Shown: in pieces, positions 1-8,347 of the stretch
Position numbering within the stretch: position 1 is the stretch's first letter
How the letters are laid out: every line of letters starts with the position of its first letter
DNA from: Bacillaceae bacterium IKA-2
GTDB taxonomy: Bacteria > Bacillota > Bacilli > Bacillales > Anaerobacillaceae
Assembly (NCBI GenBank): GCA_031761875.1
Contig: CP134492.1
Span: 3,906,001-3,970,000 of the forward strand
Reading direction: 5' to 3'
DNA: 64,000 nucleotides
Position numbers and translations under genes: made by a program
Notes under the pieces: model-generated
What the model was told of the DNA's origin: nothing
Database searches by the model: none
The model's input: the letters and a program-made list of their open reading frames with translations, nothing else

Positions 1-221
1 ACAGCGACTAAAAATTTTGACAATCATAGACAATCATAAATAAATATCACTAACCCTCACTCGCTTTAAAACAATCAGTAGCGCAGCGAATTGCTTATAA
101 GAAAAGTCGCTTTAGGGTTTTCCTATAAGTTTCTCTTTTTAAGGGAACTTTTGTTCGTATAATTTTCCATTTTGTAGTATAATAGTGATGAAATAGTTGC
201 TACAAAAATGGAGGTGAACGA
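1..221. other. Upstream flank / probable left end of the TnpB element
   Basis: No gene is seen here. The stretch is AT-rich with short imperfect palindromes around 80-95, as expected for the left end of an IS200/IS605-type element, and it ends with a clean ribosome binding site (GGAGGTG at about 210-216) for tnpB. No tnpA gene is visible, but the window begins here so one further left cannot be excluded. The exact element boundary cannot be fixed from one copy. Confidence 0.35.
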
Positions 222-1412
222 ATGAAACGGGCTTTCAAGACGGAGATCAAACTAGCCGAAGCAGGGCGCATCAAACTTCATCAAACCCTGGGTGTGTGCC
301 GATTTTTGTATAATAAATTCCTTTCCTACAATCAACAACGCTACAGAGAGTCTCTTGAAGGAAAACAGCCCTACGGATTTGTCAGTGGTATGGACTTTGA
401 TCAGTACGTCAACAACGAACTCTCCAAGCAAGAAGGTTACGAGTGGATCAAAGATGTTGGTTCAAAAGCACGAAAAAAAGCAATTATGAATGCGGATACC
501 GCGTTCCAACGGTTTTTTAAAGGAGAATCAGACTTCCCTCGTTTCAAGAAGAAGAAAAACCAAGATGTCAAAGCTTACTTTCCAAAGAACAACAAAGGTG
601 ATTGGACAGTCGAGAGGCACCGCATCAAAATCCCGACATTTGGTTGGGTACGACTAAAAGAATTTGGTTACATTCCTACAACTATGAAAGTGACAAGTGG
701 AACAGTCAGCAAAAAAGCAGGACGATACTTTGTATCTGTTTTATGTGAGTTAGAAAACGTACCACAACAACCGAAGTTAATGTCTGAAAAAGGTAAAGGC
801 ATAGACCTAGGTATCAAAACCTTTGCGGTATGCAGCGACAACCAAGAATTTAAAAACGTAAACAAAACACCAAGAGTAAAAAAACTAACAAAAAAATTAA
901 AGCGAGAGCAGCGTTCCCTCTCCCGTAAGTACGAATCGGTAAAAAAATCCAAAATGAAGGGTGGTGAATCTGCTACTAAAACGAGAGCAAACGTCGACAA
1001 AAATATTTGTAGAGTGCAAAGACTCCACCAAAGACTTGCCGATATCCGTTTGGAGTACGTCAAATCCGTGGTGACTAGCGTGGTAAAAACCAAACCACGT
1101 TACATTACGATTGAAGATTTGAACGTCAAAGGCATGATGAAGAATCGCCACTTATCAAAAGCGATAGCGGAACAGTGTTTCTACACGTTCAAGAAGTGGT
1201 TGATCAACAAATGCGTCCAACGAGGTATTGAATTAAGGGAAGTTAGCCTCTGGTATCCATCAAGCAAGTTGTGTTCGTGTTGCGGTCAACTCAAGAATGA
1301 CTTAACACTGAAAGATCGCACATATGAATGCAATTGTGGGAACAAGATGGATCGAGATTTAAATGCGGCTGTTAACTTAATGCATGCAAAAGAATATACA
1401 CTCCTCACTTAA
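222..1412 (+). CDS. tnpB: TnpB, RNA-guided nuclease of an IS200/IS605-type element
   Basis: The 396-residue protein has the full TnpB layout: an N-terminal helix-turn-helix/wedge part (about 1-180), then a split RuvC nuclease with D195 (GIDLGIK), E298 (TIEDLN) and the D377-R-D-x-N-A motif. A four-cysteine zinc finger (C351, C354, C370, C372) sits between the last two. All catalytic and zinc residues are present, so the nuclease looks intact. TnpB proteins use an RNA made from the element's right end to cut DNA next to a short motif, which favours retention of the element. The ATG follows GGAGGTG at good spacing. No tnpA is seen, so mobility would need help in trans. Confidence 0.93.
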   Translation: MKRAFKTEIKLAEAGRIKLHQTLGVCRFLYNKFLSYNQQRYRESLEGKQPYGFVSGMDFDQYVNNELSKQEGYEWIKDVGSKARKKAIMNADTAFQRFFKGESDFPRFKKKKNQDVKAYFPKNNKGDWTVERHRIKIPTFGWVRLKEFGYIPTTMKVTSGTVSKKAGRYFVSVLCELENVPQQPKLMSEKGKGIDLGIKTFAVCSDNQEFKNVNKTPRVKKLTKKLKREQRSLSRKYESVKKSKMKGGESATKTRANVDKNICRVQRLHQRLADIRLEYVKSVVTSVVKTKPRYITIEDLNVKGMMKNRHLSKAIAEQCFYTFKKWLINKCVQRGIELREVSLWYPSSKLCSCCGQLKNDLTLKDRTYECNCGNKMDRDLNAAVNLMHAKEYTLLT

Positions 1413-1550
1413 AGAGGACGTATATATGTACGGCGGGCTATCGTCGGAATTTACGCCTGTGGAGTGTTACATCAAACGAGAGTAGTGACTTACCAACAGT
1501 AAGCGCCAAATCGGACACGTTGAAGCAGGAACACTCTAAGATGTGGACGT
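1413..1550 (+). ncRNA. Putative omega RNA (reRNA) scaffold at the TnpB element right end
   Basis: The region directly after tnpB is non-coding and hairpin-rich. GAGTGTT near 1463 can pair with AACACTC near 1531, and smaller stems lie between. In IS605 elements the guide scaffold is the transcript of the tnpB 3' end and right end, with the guide taken from sequence just past the right end. The position and folding potential fit that. The 3' border and guide start cannot be set without a second copy or an empty site. Confidence 0.45.
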
Positions 1551-1582
1551 TTGTCTATGTTTTTAGTAGCAGATGTTTTAGA

Positions 1583-1873
1583 ATGAAGAAAAAATTGATA
1601 GCAGTGATTACAGCAACCGCACTAGTTTTAGGGATTGGCTCAGTAGCCATGGCGAATTCAGATAGAGATGTTTTCGAAAATGTTAATTTCAAAGAAATGC
1701 TGCCATTTATGCAAGAAATGCACCCTGACATCGATCAGGAACAATTAGAAGAGATGTACGAGCTTCATCATGGCGAAGATGGCATTATGAATGGACGTAT
1801 GGGTGGTATGATGCAAGGAATGACGAAAGGTAACTTTGAAGGAATGAAAAATATGATGAATAGTCAACGCTAA
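1583..1873 (+). CDS. Small exported Met-rich protein, metal handling suspected
   Basis: A 96-residue protein with a clear Sec signal peptide (MKKK start, hydrophobic core, cleavage after AMA near residue 24). The mature part is acidic and ends in a Met-rich, His-containing tail (MGGMMQGM, MKNMMN). Short secreted proteins of this kind occur in many Bacillaceae without a proven role. The Met clusters and the nearby multicopper oxidase suggest copper or another soft metal. I chose the ATG at 1583 because the signal peptide begins there; an in-frame upstream ATG at 1520 would add 21 residues derived from the TnpB element end. No ribosome binding site precedes 1583, which suggests the element landed in the gene's leader. 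Confidence 0.7.
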   Translation: MKKKLIAVITATALVLGIGSVAMANSDRDVFENVNFKEMLPFMQEMHPDIDQEQLEEMYELHHGEDGIMNGRMGGMMQGMTKGNFEGMKNMMNSQR

Positions 1874-1896
1874 AAGGATTATAAATCTCTAAAGTT

Positions 1897-1934
1897 AAAG
1901 GTGTTATCTCAATAAAGAGATAGCACCTTTTTAA
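1897..1934 (+). terminator. Rho-independent terminator after the Met-rich gene
   Basis: A 12-bp stem (AGGTGTTATCTC with GAGATAGCACCT, one G-T pair) with a 6-nt loop is followed by a T run. Confidence 0.85.
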
Positions 1935-1950
1935 TTTTAATAGATAAGAA

Positions 1951-2087
1951 TGAATTTCATAATACCAAAAACCAGCCACATCAATCTACAAAGTTGAAAA
2001 CGGTTCATTTCAACTCCCTAGTTGAAAATGTTTTAATTCAACTAGATGTAGTATCCTAGTGGTGCGGATTCTTCATTATGAAATTCA
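1951..2087. repeat. Palindromic dispersed element, copy A (long form)
   Basis: The ends are the inverted repeat TGAATTTCATAAT (1951-1963) and ATTATGAAATTCA (2075-2087). Inside is the family core GCCACATCAA ... CTAGTGGTG, and between the core halves an AT-rich insert with its own hairpins (CTAGTTGAA with TTCAACTAG). Copies B to E are at 4453, 21728, 48150 and 63485. There is no coding capacity. Confidence 0.85.
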
Positions 2088-2104
2088 TTCATAAAAGTAA
2101 TAAA

Positions 2105-2133
2105 TCAAAAAACTTCTCCAACATCAATGACAT
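2105..2133. repeat. Partial copy of the oxidase-gene terminator
   Basis: TCAAAAAACTTCTCCAACAT and the following CAATGAC repeat, with one change, the left half of the terminator at 2531-2557. The right arm is missing, so it is a broken duplicate of the 3' end region. Confidence 0.6.
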
Positions 2134-2188
2134 GTAAAAGTTTTAAAAAAAGAACTTATAACCATTTTCATAGTTTAATTCCCCTAAC

Positions 2189-2344
2189 TTAATTATTTTG
2201 AAAATCAAATTTCGGTTCATCATCACATAGACTACACGTTCCTGTTTCTGCAAACTCTTCTTCTGGTTCGTCTTTATCTGAAGAATAACAACCTGCTATA
2301 CTTAACAATAATAGTAACATAGCTACTAAAGGCAATTTACGCAA
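2189..2344 (-). CDS. 51-residue lipoprotein with a CxxC motif
   Basis: A short gene starting at TTG with a strong ribosome binding site (AAGGAGG, 7 nt before the start). The product begins with two basic residues, a Leu-rich core and a lipobox (SIAGC, lipidated Cys19). A short acidic segment follows and then a CSLC pair (C37, C40) near the end. It would be tethered outside the membrane. The paired cysteines could bind a metal or cycle as a disulfide. Its upstream region carries the same direct-repeat motif (2440-2460) as the multicopper oxidase and polyferredoxin operons, so the three are probably co-regulated. I do not recognise the family. Confidence 0.65.
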   Translation of the reverse strand: MRKLPLVAMLLLLLSIAGCYSSDKDEPEEEFAETGTCSLCDDEPKFDFQNN

Positions 2345-2439
2345 CTTAATTCCTCCTTGTATACCTATTTAAGTGACTGAATTTCATATCCACGACACCT
2401 TAAAAATTATTTATCTTCTTTTAATGATGCAATAAACTT

Positions 2440-2460
2440 ATGAAGAAACAATTAAGAAAG
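2440..2460 (-). promoter_or_regulatory. Direct-repeat operator, site 1 (small lipoprotein)
   Basis: Read on the minus strand this is TTTCTT-N5-TTTCTTCAT, two half sites 11 bp apart. The same layout occurs at 4180-4200 and 8735-8755. An 11-bp-period direct repeat next to a -35 region is typical of OmpR/PhoP-family response regulators. That assignment is inference. Confidence 0.6.
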
Positions 2461-2537
2461 TTTGTATAATTTAACAACTTCCTTAATTATAATTTTCTAT
2501 TAACACGTTTAATGCTGCCTTGTGTTTTAATCAAAAA

Positions 2538-2570
2538 AATTCTCCAACATCAATGACGTTGGAGAATTTT
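2538..2570 (-). terminator. Terminator of the multicopper oxidase gene
   Basis: A perfect 10-bp stem (ATTCTCCAAC with GTTGGAGAAT), 9-nt loop, is flanked by an A run on the left (T run on the minus strand) and T5 on the right. It ends 9 nt before the oxidase stop codon. Confidence 0.85.
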
Positions 2571-2578
2571 TCTTGATA

Positions 2579-4132
2579 CTAATTCTGAAAATCAGCTTCA
2601 TATTCTGGATAGTCAATTAAAGCAATCATTCCACCATCTGCATGATGAAGTTCATGACAATGAAATACCCATTTACCAGGATTGTCAGCAATAAAAACAA
2701 TTTCGTATGTTTCATCTGGTTTAACGTTTAAGGTGTCTTTTAAAATTGGTGAGCCTGTTACCGCTACTCCATTTTTAGAAATAACATAAAATAAGTGCCC
2801 GTGACTATGCATCGGGTGGTCAACACCACTTTCATTCGTTACAGTCATCTTAACAACATCGCCTGCTTCGAATTCATATACCTCTAAATCCGGGGCTTTT
2901 TTATCATTAATAGTGAATGTCTCGTCTCCATCATTTGAATCTAAGACCATTTGATAATCTTTTGTTACCTGATTGATTAATTCAATTTGTTTACTTTGAC
3001 CATAATTAGTCATAGCAAAAGTAGTTAGTGGTCCGCCATTTACTTCAAGACGATCATCTTCATGACCCTGATACACAATCGGTAAGACAGTAGCTAACTT
3101 TTCTTTATTTTTTTCCGCAAAAATTTCAATCCCCCATGCACCTGGATTGTTTAAGTCAATTTCAACGTCATATCTTTCACCAGGAGCAATAAGAACTGAG
3201 TGACTTGAAATCAAAGTAGGTTCATTAACGGGTTGACCATCATAATGAGTAACCTTAAATTCGTGATTAGGAATAACAATTGTCTGTGTATATAAACCTG
3301 AATTAATAAATCTTAGACGAATAGAATCTCCTTCTGCCACAACGATATCGTTAATTTCAGCTCCAGCTTTACCATTAATTACAACTGTATCAAACATTTC
3401 GTCCATCATCTCATTGTGGGGCATTTCAGTACTATTCATTTCAGTACTATTATTAGTTTCGTCGCTGTCTTCTGTTGTAGATTCACCATGGGCGCCGTGA
3501 CCACCATGAGCATTTTCATCTGGATCCGCATTCTGATACATGTCCTCCATCATCGCTGACCACTCACTTATAAATACGGTTTGATCGATTGCATAGTCTT
3601 TTTTATTAGTTTCCTCTACTATAATCGCTCCATACATCCCTCGAAATAGCTGTTCGGCGCTATTATCATGTGAATGGTACCAATAGGTCCCAGGCAATGT
3701 TGCCTTAAATGAGTATACAAATTCTTCCCCTGGTTGAATGACATTTTGGGTAACCCCTGGAACGCCATCCATTTCATTTGTAATTGGTAAACCATGTAAA
3801 TGTAATGCAGTCGTTACAGGTAAAGAATTCAGAAAGTGAAGTTCAACTTCATCGCCTTCATTTACTCTAATTTCTTCTCCTGGGAGCTTGCCGTTATACA
3901 TCCACGCCGTTGCAACTTGATCACTTGAGTACTGCCATTGTCCTTCTACTGCCTCAATCGTAAAAATCACTTTGCCATCGGATTCACTTTCTACTAAACT
4001 ATCTTCCGTTTTTTCATCCTTTGTCATTGTTTCCTCAGCATTCTGTTCTTTTATTGCAGATTCATCACTGCAAGCTAATAAAACCACTGCTAAAAGTCCA
4101 ATCATGATTATGAGCATTACTATCTTCTTCAT
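2579..4132 (-). CDS. Lipoprotein multicopper oxidase (laccase-like)
   Basis: A 517-residue three-cupredoxin-domain oxidase with a lipobox near Cys21, so it faces the outside of the membrane. The copper ligands are present: LHLHG and WYHSH in the first domain, HPMHSHGH and HCHELHHADGGM in the last, including the type 1 Cys, His and Met. A His/Met-rich loop (GGHGAHG followed by repeated TEM and DEM) lies between domains 1 and 2 and probably binds Cu(I). Such enzymes oxidise Cu(I), Mn(II), Fe(II) or phenols; the substrate cannot be told from sequence. I chose the ATG at 4132, which follows GGAGGGG, over an in-frame ATG 24 nt upstream. It is preceded by direct-repeat operator site 2. Confidence 0.9.
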   Translation of the reverse strand: MKKIVMLIIMIGLLAVVLLACSDESAIKEQNAEETMTKDEKTEDSLVESESDGKVIFTIEAVEGQWQYSSDQVATAWMYNGKLPGEEIRVNEGDEVELHFLNSLPVTTALHLHGLPITNEMDGVPGVTQNVIQPGEEFVYSFKATLPGTYWYHSHDNSAEQLFRGMYGAIIVEETNKKDYAIDQTVFISEWSAMMEDMYQNADPDENAHGGHGAHGESTTEDSDETNNSTEMNSTEMPHNEMMDEMFDTVVINGKAGAEINDIVVAEGDSIRLRFINSGLYTQTIVIPNHEFKVTHYDGQPVNEPTLISSHSVLIAPGERYDVEIDLNNPGAWGIEIFAEKNKEKLATVLPIVYQGHEDDRLEVNGGPLTTFAMTNYGQSKQIELINQVTKDYQMVLDSNDGDETFTINDKKAPDLEVYEFEAGDVVKMTVTNESGVDHPMHSHGHLFYVISKNGVAVTGSPILKDTLNVKPDETYEIVFIADNPGKWVFHCHELHHADGGMIALIDYPEYEADFQN

Positions 4133-4179
4133 TGCTAACCCCTCCATTTTTTCCAATAAAATAAAGATACCAACATTAA

Positions 4180-4200
4180 ATGAAGAAACTTTGAAGAAAG
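4180..4200 (-). promoter_or_regulatory. Direct-repeat operator, site 2 (multicopper oxidase)
   Basis: On the minus strand TTTCTT-N5-TTTCTTCAT, identical in layout to sites 1 and 3, about 48 nt before the oxidase start codon. The second half site lies 17 nt from an AT-rich hexamer that could be the -10 box. Confidence 0.6.
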
Positions 4201-4344
4201 TATGACAAAAACACTATTTGTATGTTAATTATAGTGAAAAACTATTATTCTAAGGTTTTTTGATCAAAAAAAGGATAATCACGGCCCTCTATAATCTATA
4301 ATGCGGCTAGACAAGCAACTCATCTGCCCCAATCCCTTGAAAAA

Positions 4345-4381
4345 ACAAAAAAAGCAATCTGAACTTTCAACTCAGATTGCT
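4345..4381 (-). terminator. Terminator of the ABC exporter gene
   Basis: A perfect 10-bp stem (AGCAATCTGA with TCAGATTGCT) has a 7-A run on its left side, giving a T run for minus-strand transcripts coming from the exporter gene. The rest of the gap 4201-4592 holds repeat copy B and no gene. Confidence 0.85.
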
Positions 4382-4452
4382 CAATTATTAATTAAATTTT
4401 TTAATGGGCTCCATCGATAATTATACTTTTAATTTTTAACTTTGTATTTGAA

Positions 4453-4525
4453 TGAACTTCATAATACCAAAAACTAGCCACATTAATTTACATCTAGTGG
4501 TGCGGAATCTGCATTGTGAAATTCA
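4453..4525. repeat. Palindromic dispersed element, copy B (short form)
   Basis: End repeats TGAACTTCATAAT and ATTGTGAAATTCA enclose GCCACATTAA and CTAGTGGTG. It lacks the AT-rich insert of copies A and D. It lies between the ABC exporter stop codon and its terminator, so it is transcribed with that gene. Confidence 0.85.
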
Positions 4526-4592
4526 TTCATTTACTTATTAATCTTATAAACCATTTACAATAAGGCTATTAAAATATTGATACGTCTTTTAG

Positions 4593-6338
4593 CTAATATT
4601 GAAGAGCGTGAAGCTTCGCAAAAATGCCGTTTTCTTGTGCAAGAAGCTCCAAATGGGTCCCATCTTCAGCAATTCCTTCTTCAGTAATAACGAGAATTCG
4701 GTCAGCTTTTTTTATCGTTCCCAACCGGTGAGCAATAATAAGAGTGGTCCGATCCTTTGAGAGATCATTCAAAGCTTCTTGTATTATGGTTTCTGTTTCA
4801 GTATCTAGGGCTGATGTGGCCTCATCCAAGATTAAAATTGGTGGATTTTTCAAAAACATTCTGGCAATCGCTAATCGTTGTTTCTGTCCTCCAGAAAGCT
4901 TTAATCCTCTTTCACCAATTTGCGTCTCATAACCCTCTGGAAGAGAAGTGATGAGATCTGTTAAATGCGCTTTTCTAGCCGCTTCTTCAATTTCATCATG
5001 CGTTGCATTCAACCTGCCATACGCAATATTTTCCTTCAAGGTACCTGTAAATAAGAATACATCCTGCTGAACGATCCCAATGTTAGAGCGTAAAGATTCT
5101 TTTGTCATGTTGCGAATATCTATACCATCTATTGTAATCGCTCCATCTTCAACATCATAAAAACGAGGAATTAAAGAGCAAATCGTAGTTTTCCCTGCAC
5201 CAGAAGGCCCTACAAATGCTACTGTTTTTCCTGCCTCAATCGAAACAGTTAAATCGTTTAAGATGTTACGATTATTTTCATACCCAAAGTTAACATTTTG
5301 AAAACGAATATCACCTTTTAAAGATGGCACATTAATCGCATCGGGATGGTTTTGTATATCTGGCTTGGTATCCATCATTTCGATAAAACGCTTAAAACCT
5401 GCCATGCCTTTTGGATAAAGCTCGAGTAAGGCACTAATCTTTTCAATCGGTTTGAATAAAACATTTAAATAAAGAATAAAGGCTACTAACTGTCCATAGG
5501 ATAACTCTCCAGAATAGCTAAGCCAAGATCCATATACCAAAATTAGGATCGTCATTAGTCGAGTTGTAATATAAATACCTGATAGGTTCAAACTCATTAC
5601 CTTATAAGCACTTAATTTTGTCTTACGAAAAAACTGATTATTCTTGTTAAATCGATCCATTTCATTCTGCTCATTAGTGAAGGATTGTACAACCCGAACT
5701 CCTGACACACTATCCTCTACCTGTGCATTCACATCAGCAATATTACCAAACATTCGTGTCCATGCCGCATTCATTTTAATATTAGAATACGAAATTAACC
5801 AAACAAGAAATGGAACAATAATGATAGCAACTAGTGCTAGATTTACATTGATCGTAAGCATGATCCAGAATGCACCTATGAATGTCATAATTGCGATAAA
5901 GAAATCCTCTGGTCCATGGTGGGCCAACTCGCCGATATCCATAAGGTCGTTTGTAATGCGACTCATAATATTACCTGTTTTCGTATTGTCAAAAAAGCTA
6001 AAGGATTGACGTTGAACATGATTGAACAGCTCACGCCGCAAGTCAGTCTCAATATTTATACCTAACTTGTGCCCCCAATAATTCACCACGTATTGCATGC
6101 CTGAGCTCATTAGATATAGGACTAATAAACCAATACTTACTGCAGTAATCGCACTCCAATTCCCTTCCGGAAGCAGATCATCGATAAACCAAGAAACAGC
6201 AAGAGGAAATCCCAGCTCCAATAATCCAACTAGCACAGCGCAAGAAAAATCTATATAAAATAACCTTTGGTGTGGTCGATAATAGCTAAAAAATCTCTTA
6301 ATCATAGGGATAAAATGCCTCATTTCGTTAAATGACAT
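4593..6338 (-). CDS. ABC exporter, fused membrane and ATPase domains (MsbA/BmrA type)
   Basis: A 581-residue half transporter, one six-helix membrane domain (about 1-325) followed by an ATPase domain. Walker A is GPSGAGKT (377-384), the Q loop is near 424, the signature is LSGGQ (481-485), Walker B is ILDE (503-506) and the H loop is His537. It should work as a homodimer exporting drugs, lipids or peptides; substrate unknown. The ribosome binding site at the listed ATG is weak, and starts 5 or 11 residues downstream are possible. A perfect inverted repeat (6350-6365) lies just upstream and may be its operator. It stands alone as a transcription unit. Confidence 0.92.
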   Translation of the reverse strand: MSFNEMRHFIPMIKRFFSYYRPHQRLFYIDFSCAVLVGLLELGFPLAVSWFIDDLLPEGNWSAITAVSIGLLVLYLMSSGMQYVVNYWGHKLGINIETDLRRELFNHVQRQSFSFFDNTKTGNIMSRITNDLMDIGELAHHGPEDFFIAIMTFIGAFWIMLTINVNLALVAIIIVPFLVWLISYSNIKMNAAWTRMFGNIADVNAQVEDSVSGVRVVQSFTNEQNEMDRFNKNNQFFRKTKLSAYKVMSLNLSGIYITTRLMTILILVYGSWLSYSGELSYGQLVAFILYLNVLFKPIEKISALLELYPKGMAGFKRFIEMMDTKPDIQNHPDAINVPSLKGDIRFQNVNFGYENNRNILNDLTVSIEAGKTVAFVGPSGAGKTTICSLIPRFYDVEDGAITIDGIDIRNMTKESLRSNIGIVQQDVFLFTGTLKENIAYGRLNATHDEIEEAARKAHLTDLITSLPEGYETQIGERGLKLSGGQKQRLAIARMFLKNPPILILDEATSALDTETETIIQEALNDLSKDRTTLIIAHRLGTIKKADRILVITEEGIAEDGTHLELLAQENGIFAKLHALQY

Positions 6339-6349
6339 TCTCAGATAGA

Positions 6350-6365
6350 TGATAATACATTATCA
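6350..6365. promoter_or_regulatory. Perfect inverted repeat upstream of the ABC exporter
   Basis: TGATAAT-AC-ATTATCA, 7-bp arms with a 2-bp centre, ends 12 nt before the exporter start codon. It resembles a Fur box but has one extra central base. A local repressor site is likely. Confidence 0.5.
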
Positions 6366-6586
6366 CAACTAAACTATATGCGCTAACATTAGCTTTACAT
6401 TATAGAAATCTCTGAAACCTCAATATATCAAGCTATTTCACCGAAAAAATCTTGTAATTTTAATTCATTCATGGAAAACAACCCTGTAGAGATTAAGGAG
6501 GCATAAAATAAGTCTCGTTCCAAAAACCACCATCTATGACAAAAATAAAAGCCTCTGTTAAAAAAGTTTTAGGAGAACAAAAAAAA

Positions 6587-6629
6587 GATAATCACAGCCA
6601 ACGAAGAAATTCGACAGCTATGACTATTC
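6587..6629. repeat. Degenerate copy of the GATAATCA inverted-repeat element
   Basis: GATAATCACAGCCAACGAAG and the closing GCTATGACTATTC match the ends of the fuller element at 43395-43535, with the centre deleted. No gene is seen in the surrounding gap 6366-6670. Confidence 0.45.
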
Positions 6630-6670
6630 TACTTTTTAAACTGTCTAAAAGTTTTTAAAGAGACGATCGT

Positions 6671-6877
6671 TCATTTTTTTTCACCTTGACAAGAACACTC
6701 TTTTTTATTATCTCCACTACAACAATTGTCTCCTTTTCCGCCACAACACTCCTTTTTACCTTTTTTAGCATTTTTAGCTTCTTTACTTTCTTTTCTCAGC
6801 ATTCTAATTGAAGAAACTGTCAAAATCAAAAGTACTACGATAACAAAATAGTTTAAAGATGTTGTTAAAATATCCAT
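6671..6877 (-). CDS. Small membrane protein with a Cys-rich cytoplasmic tail
   Basis: A 68-residue protein with one N-terminal membrane helix (about 9-27) and a Lys-rich then Cys-rich tail containing CC, CC and CSC groups. The layout is like the FeoB-associated Cys-rich membrane proteins, but no feoB is nearby. The tail should bind a metal or an iron-sulfur cluster, perhaps passing it to the polyferredoxin encoded just upstream. AAGGAGAG precedes the ATG at slightly long spacing. A terminator separates it from the polyferredoxin gene, so it has its own promoter or depends on read-through. Confidence 0.7.
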   Translation of the reverse strand: MDILTTSLNYFVIVVLLILTVSSIRMLRKESKEAKNAKKGKKECCGGKGDNCCSGDNKKECSCQGEKK

Positions 6878-6914
6878 CGGTCACTCACTCTCCTTATGAT
6901 TTTCTTTCTTTTTG

Positions 6915-6950
6915 TAAAAAAAAGAAACCCATAGTTAACATGAGTTTCTC
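6915..6950 (-). terminator. Terminator of the polyferredoxin operon
   Basis: An inverted repeat AGAAACCCAT with ATGAGTTTCT (one mismatch) is followed on the minus strand by a run of eight T. Confidence 0.8.
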
Positions 6951-6976
6951 TTGAAATTTTAAATAAATTACTCTTT

Positions 6977-8347
6977 TTAATGCACGCGGTGATCCATCGG
7001 TAATGAGAATAGATAGAAATTGACAATACCGAAGATAAGCATTAATAAGTAAAATGGCCATAATTGTTTCACAGATTTTTTCTCACCAATGCGGTAAACA
7101 GCATACATTGAGAGCCAAGTACCTAAAGCAACTAAGATAAACTGGAAGATTTGAACCGTTCCATCAGACACAATAGCTAAATCTCCTGACATTTCAACTC
7201 CGAATAACCCCATTGTATTAAAATAGATAGATTTTGTTTCAGTTAAGAGATGGAATAAATTGTGGCCGATATGACCAGCTAAATCGATTGGAATATAAGC
7301 ATATCCGAATCGCGTGAAGTTAAGTAATGTTGTCGTATTCAGATATGTTTTCGTTGCTATTTTTGAAGCGTACCAAAGCGTACCGATCGGGATCGCCATC
7401 GCGATAATAAAGGCGATCGTAAAGTTAACGATAAAATTTTCAGTACGAGTAACCGTTCCGATTCCCGCTAGAATATCATTCCAAACTGCAAGCATCGTAA
7501 CATTTTGAACGAGTACGATACCCATAATAACCGCCGCTAAGAATGAGTGCTCTAAGATTGGCTTCTTAATTCCCCAAAGTTCCATCGTCGGTTTTCTTGG
7601 TGAAATACGGATCGAGTCGTTTGGACAGTTTTTCACACAATCACCACAAAGGTTACATTCATCCATGGAATCCATTGTGCGCACGTACTGAAACATGTTA
7701 CATGCTTCTGCCTTTTCACTACCTTTGTAGCAAGATTGTGTTTTACACGTTCGACAGACATCCTCATTACCTCTTAACTCTAACATCCCAGCTCTTGAAT
7801 AGTTACCTGCTAATCCACCAAGGAAACATAGTGATTTACAGAACGTTCTTCTCTCATAAAAGACCGATGTAATGACAACCATTGTCAAAAGTAATAAAAG
7901 TAAAATCCCTGACCCTCTTGGAGAGTGAACAATTCCAGCAACGTGATCAAACCAAGTAATCAATATAAATGTAGCATCAATTAACCAAATCCCGTACTTC
8001 TTTAAAAATTTCGGCATTGGTTTTTGACTACCGACTAACCGACGAACAATATCACTTACTTTTCCAAACGGACATACGGCACACCAAAAGCGTCCTAAGG
8101 CAACGAATAAAATAGGAACCAACGGCCACCATAATACCCAAGTCATTGCCGTTCCCCAATTTCGATGAGAATTTACTGTTCCTGTCATTAGTTCAACGAT
8201 AATTAAGGCAAAGATCGCCATTCCAAGCCACTGAAAAATGCCAGGATACCATTTGCTTTTTATGAATTTCTTTACGGCGGGAATATCTAGAAAGTTGTAT
8301 GGTTTTTTAGGTGGTGGTGAAGATGGTATATGCTTTGGAATTCCCAT
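6977..8347 (-). CDS. Membrane polyferredoxin, NapH/NosR-like, with a long C-terminal membrane domain
   Basis: A 456-residue membrane protein. The N-terminal half has about four helices and cysteine groups typical of NapH/NosR-like electron carriers: CAVC at 89-92, C170/C174, C198/C201/C206, and a classical 4Fe-4S motif C231-x2-C-x2-C-x3-C241. The second half (about 260-456) adds roughly six helices with no cysteine groups and several histidines, which is not part of NapH. It should move electrons across or along the membrane to an extracellular redox partner. Its ATG overlaps the stop of the His-rich gene (TAATG), so the two are translationally coupled. The neighbouring multicopper oxidase shares the same upstream motif. 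Confidence 0.8.
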   Translation of the reverse strand: MGIPKHIPSSPPPKKPYNFLDIPAVKKFIKSKWYPGIFQWLGMAIFALIIVELMTGTVNSHRNWGTAMTWVLWWPLVPILFVALGRFWCAVCPFGKVSDIVRRLVGSQKPMPKFLKKYGIWLIDATFILITWFDHVAGIVHSPRGSGILLLLLLTMVVITSVFYERRTFCKSLCFLGGLAGNYSRAGMLELRGNEDVCRTCKTQSCYKGSEKAEACNMFQYVRTMDSMDECNLCGDCVKNCPNDSIRISPRKPTMELWGIKKPILEHSFLAAVIMGIVLVQNVTMLAVWNDILAGIGTVTRTENFIVNFTIAFIIAMAIPIGTLWYASKIATKTYLNTTTLLNFTRFGYAYIPIDLAGHIGHNLFHLLTETKSIYFNTMGLFGVEMSGDLAIVSDGTVQIFQFILVALGTWLSMYAVYRIGEKKSVKQLWPFYLLMLIFGIVNFYLFSLPMDHRVH

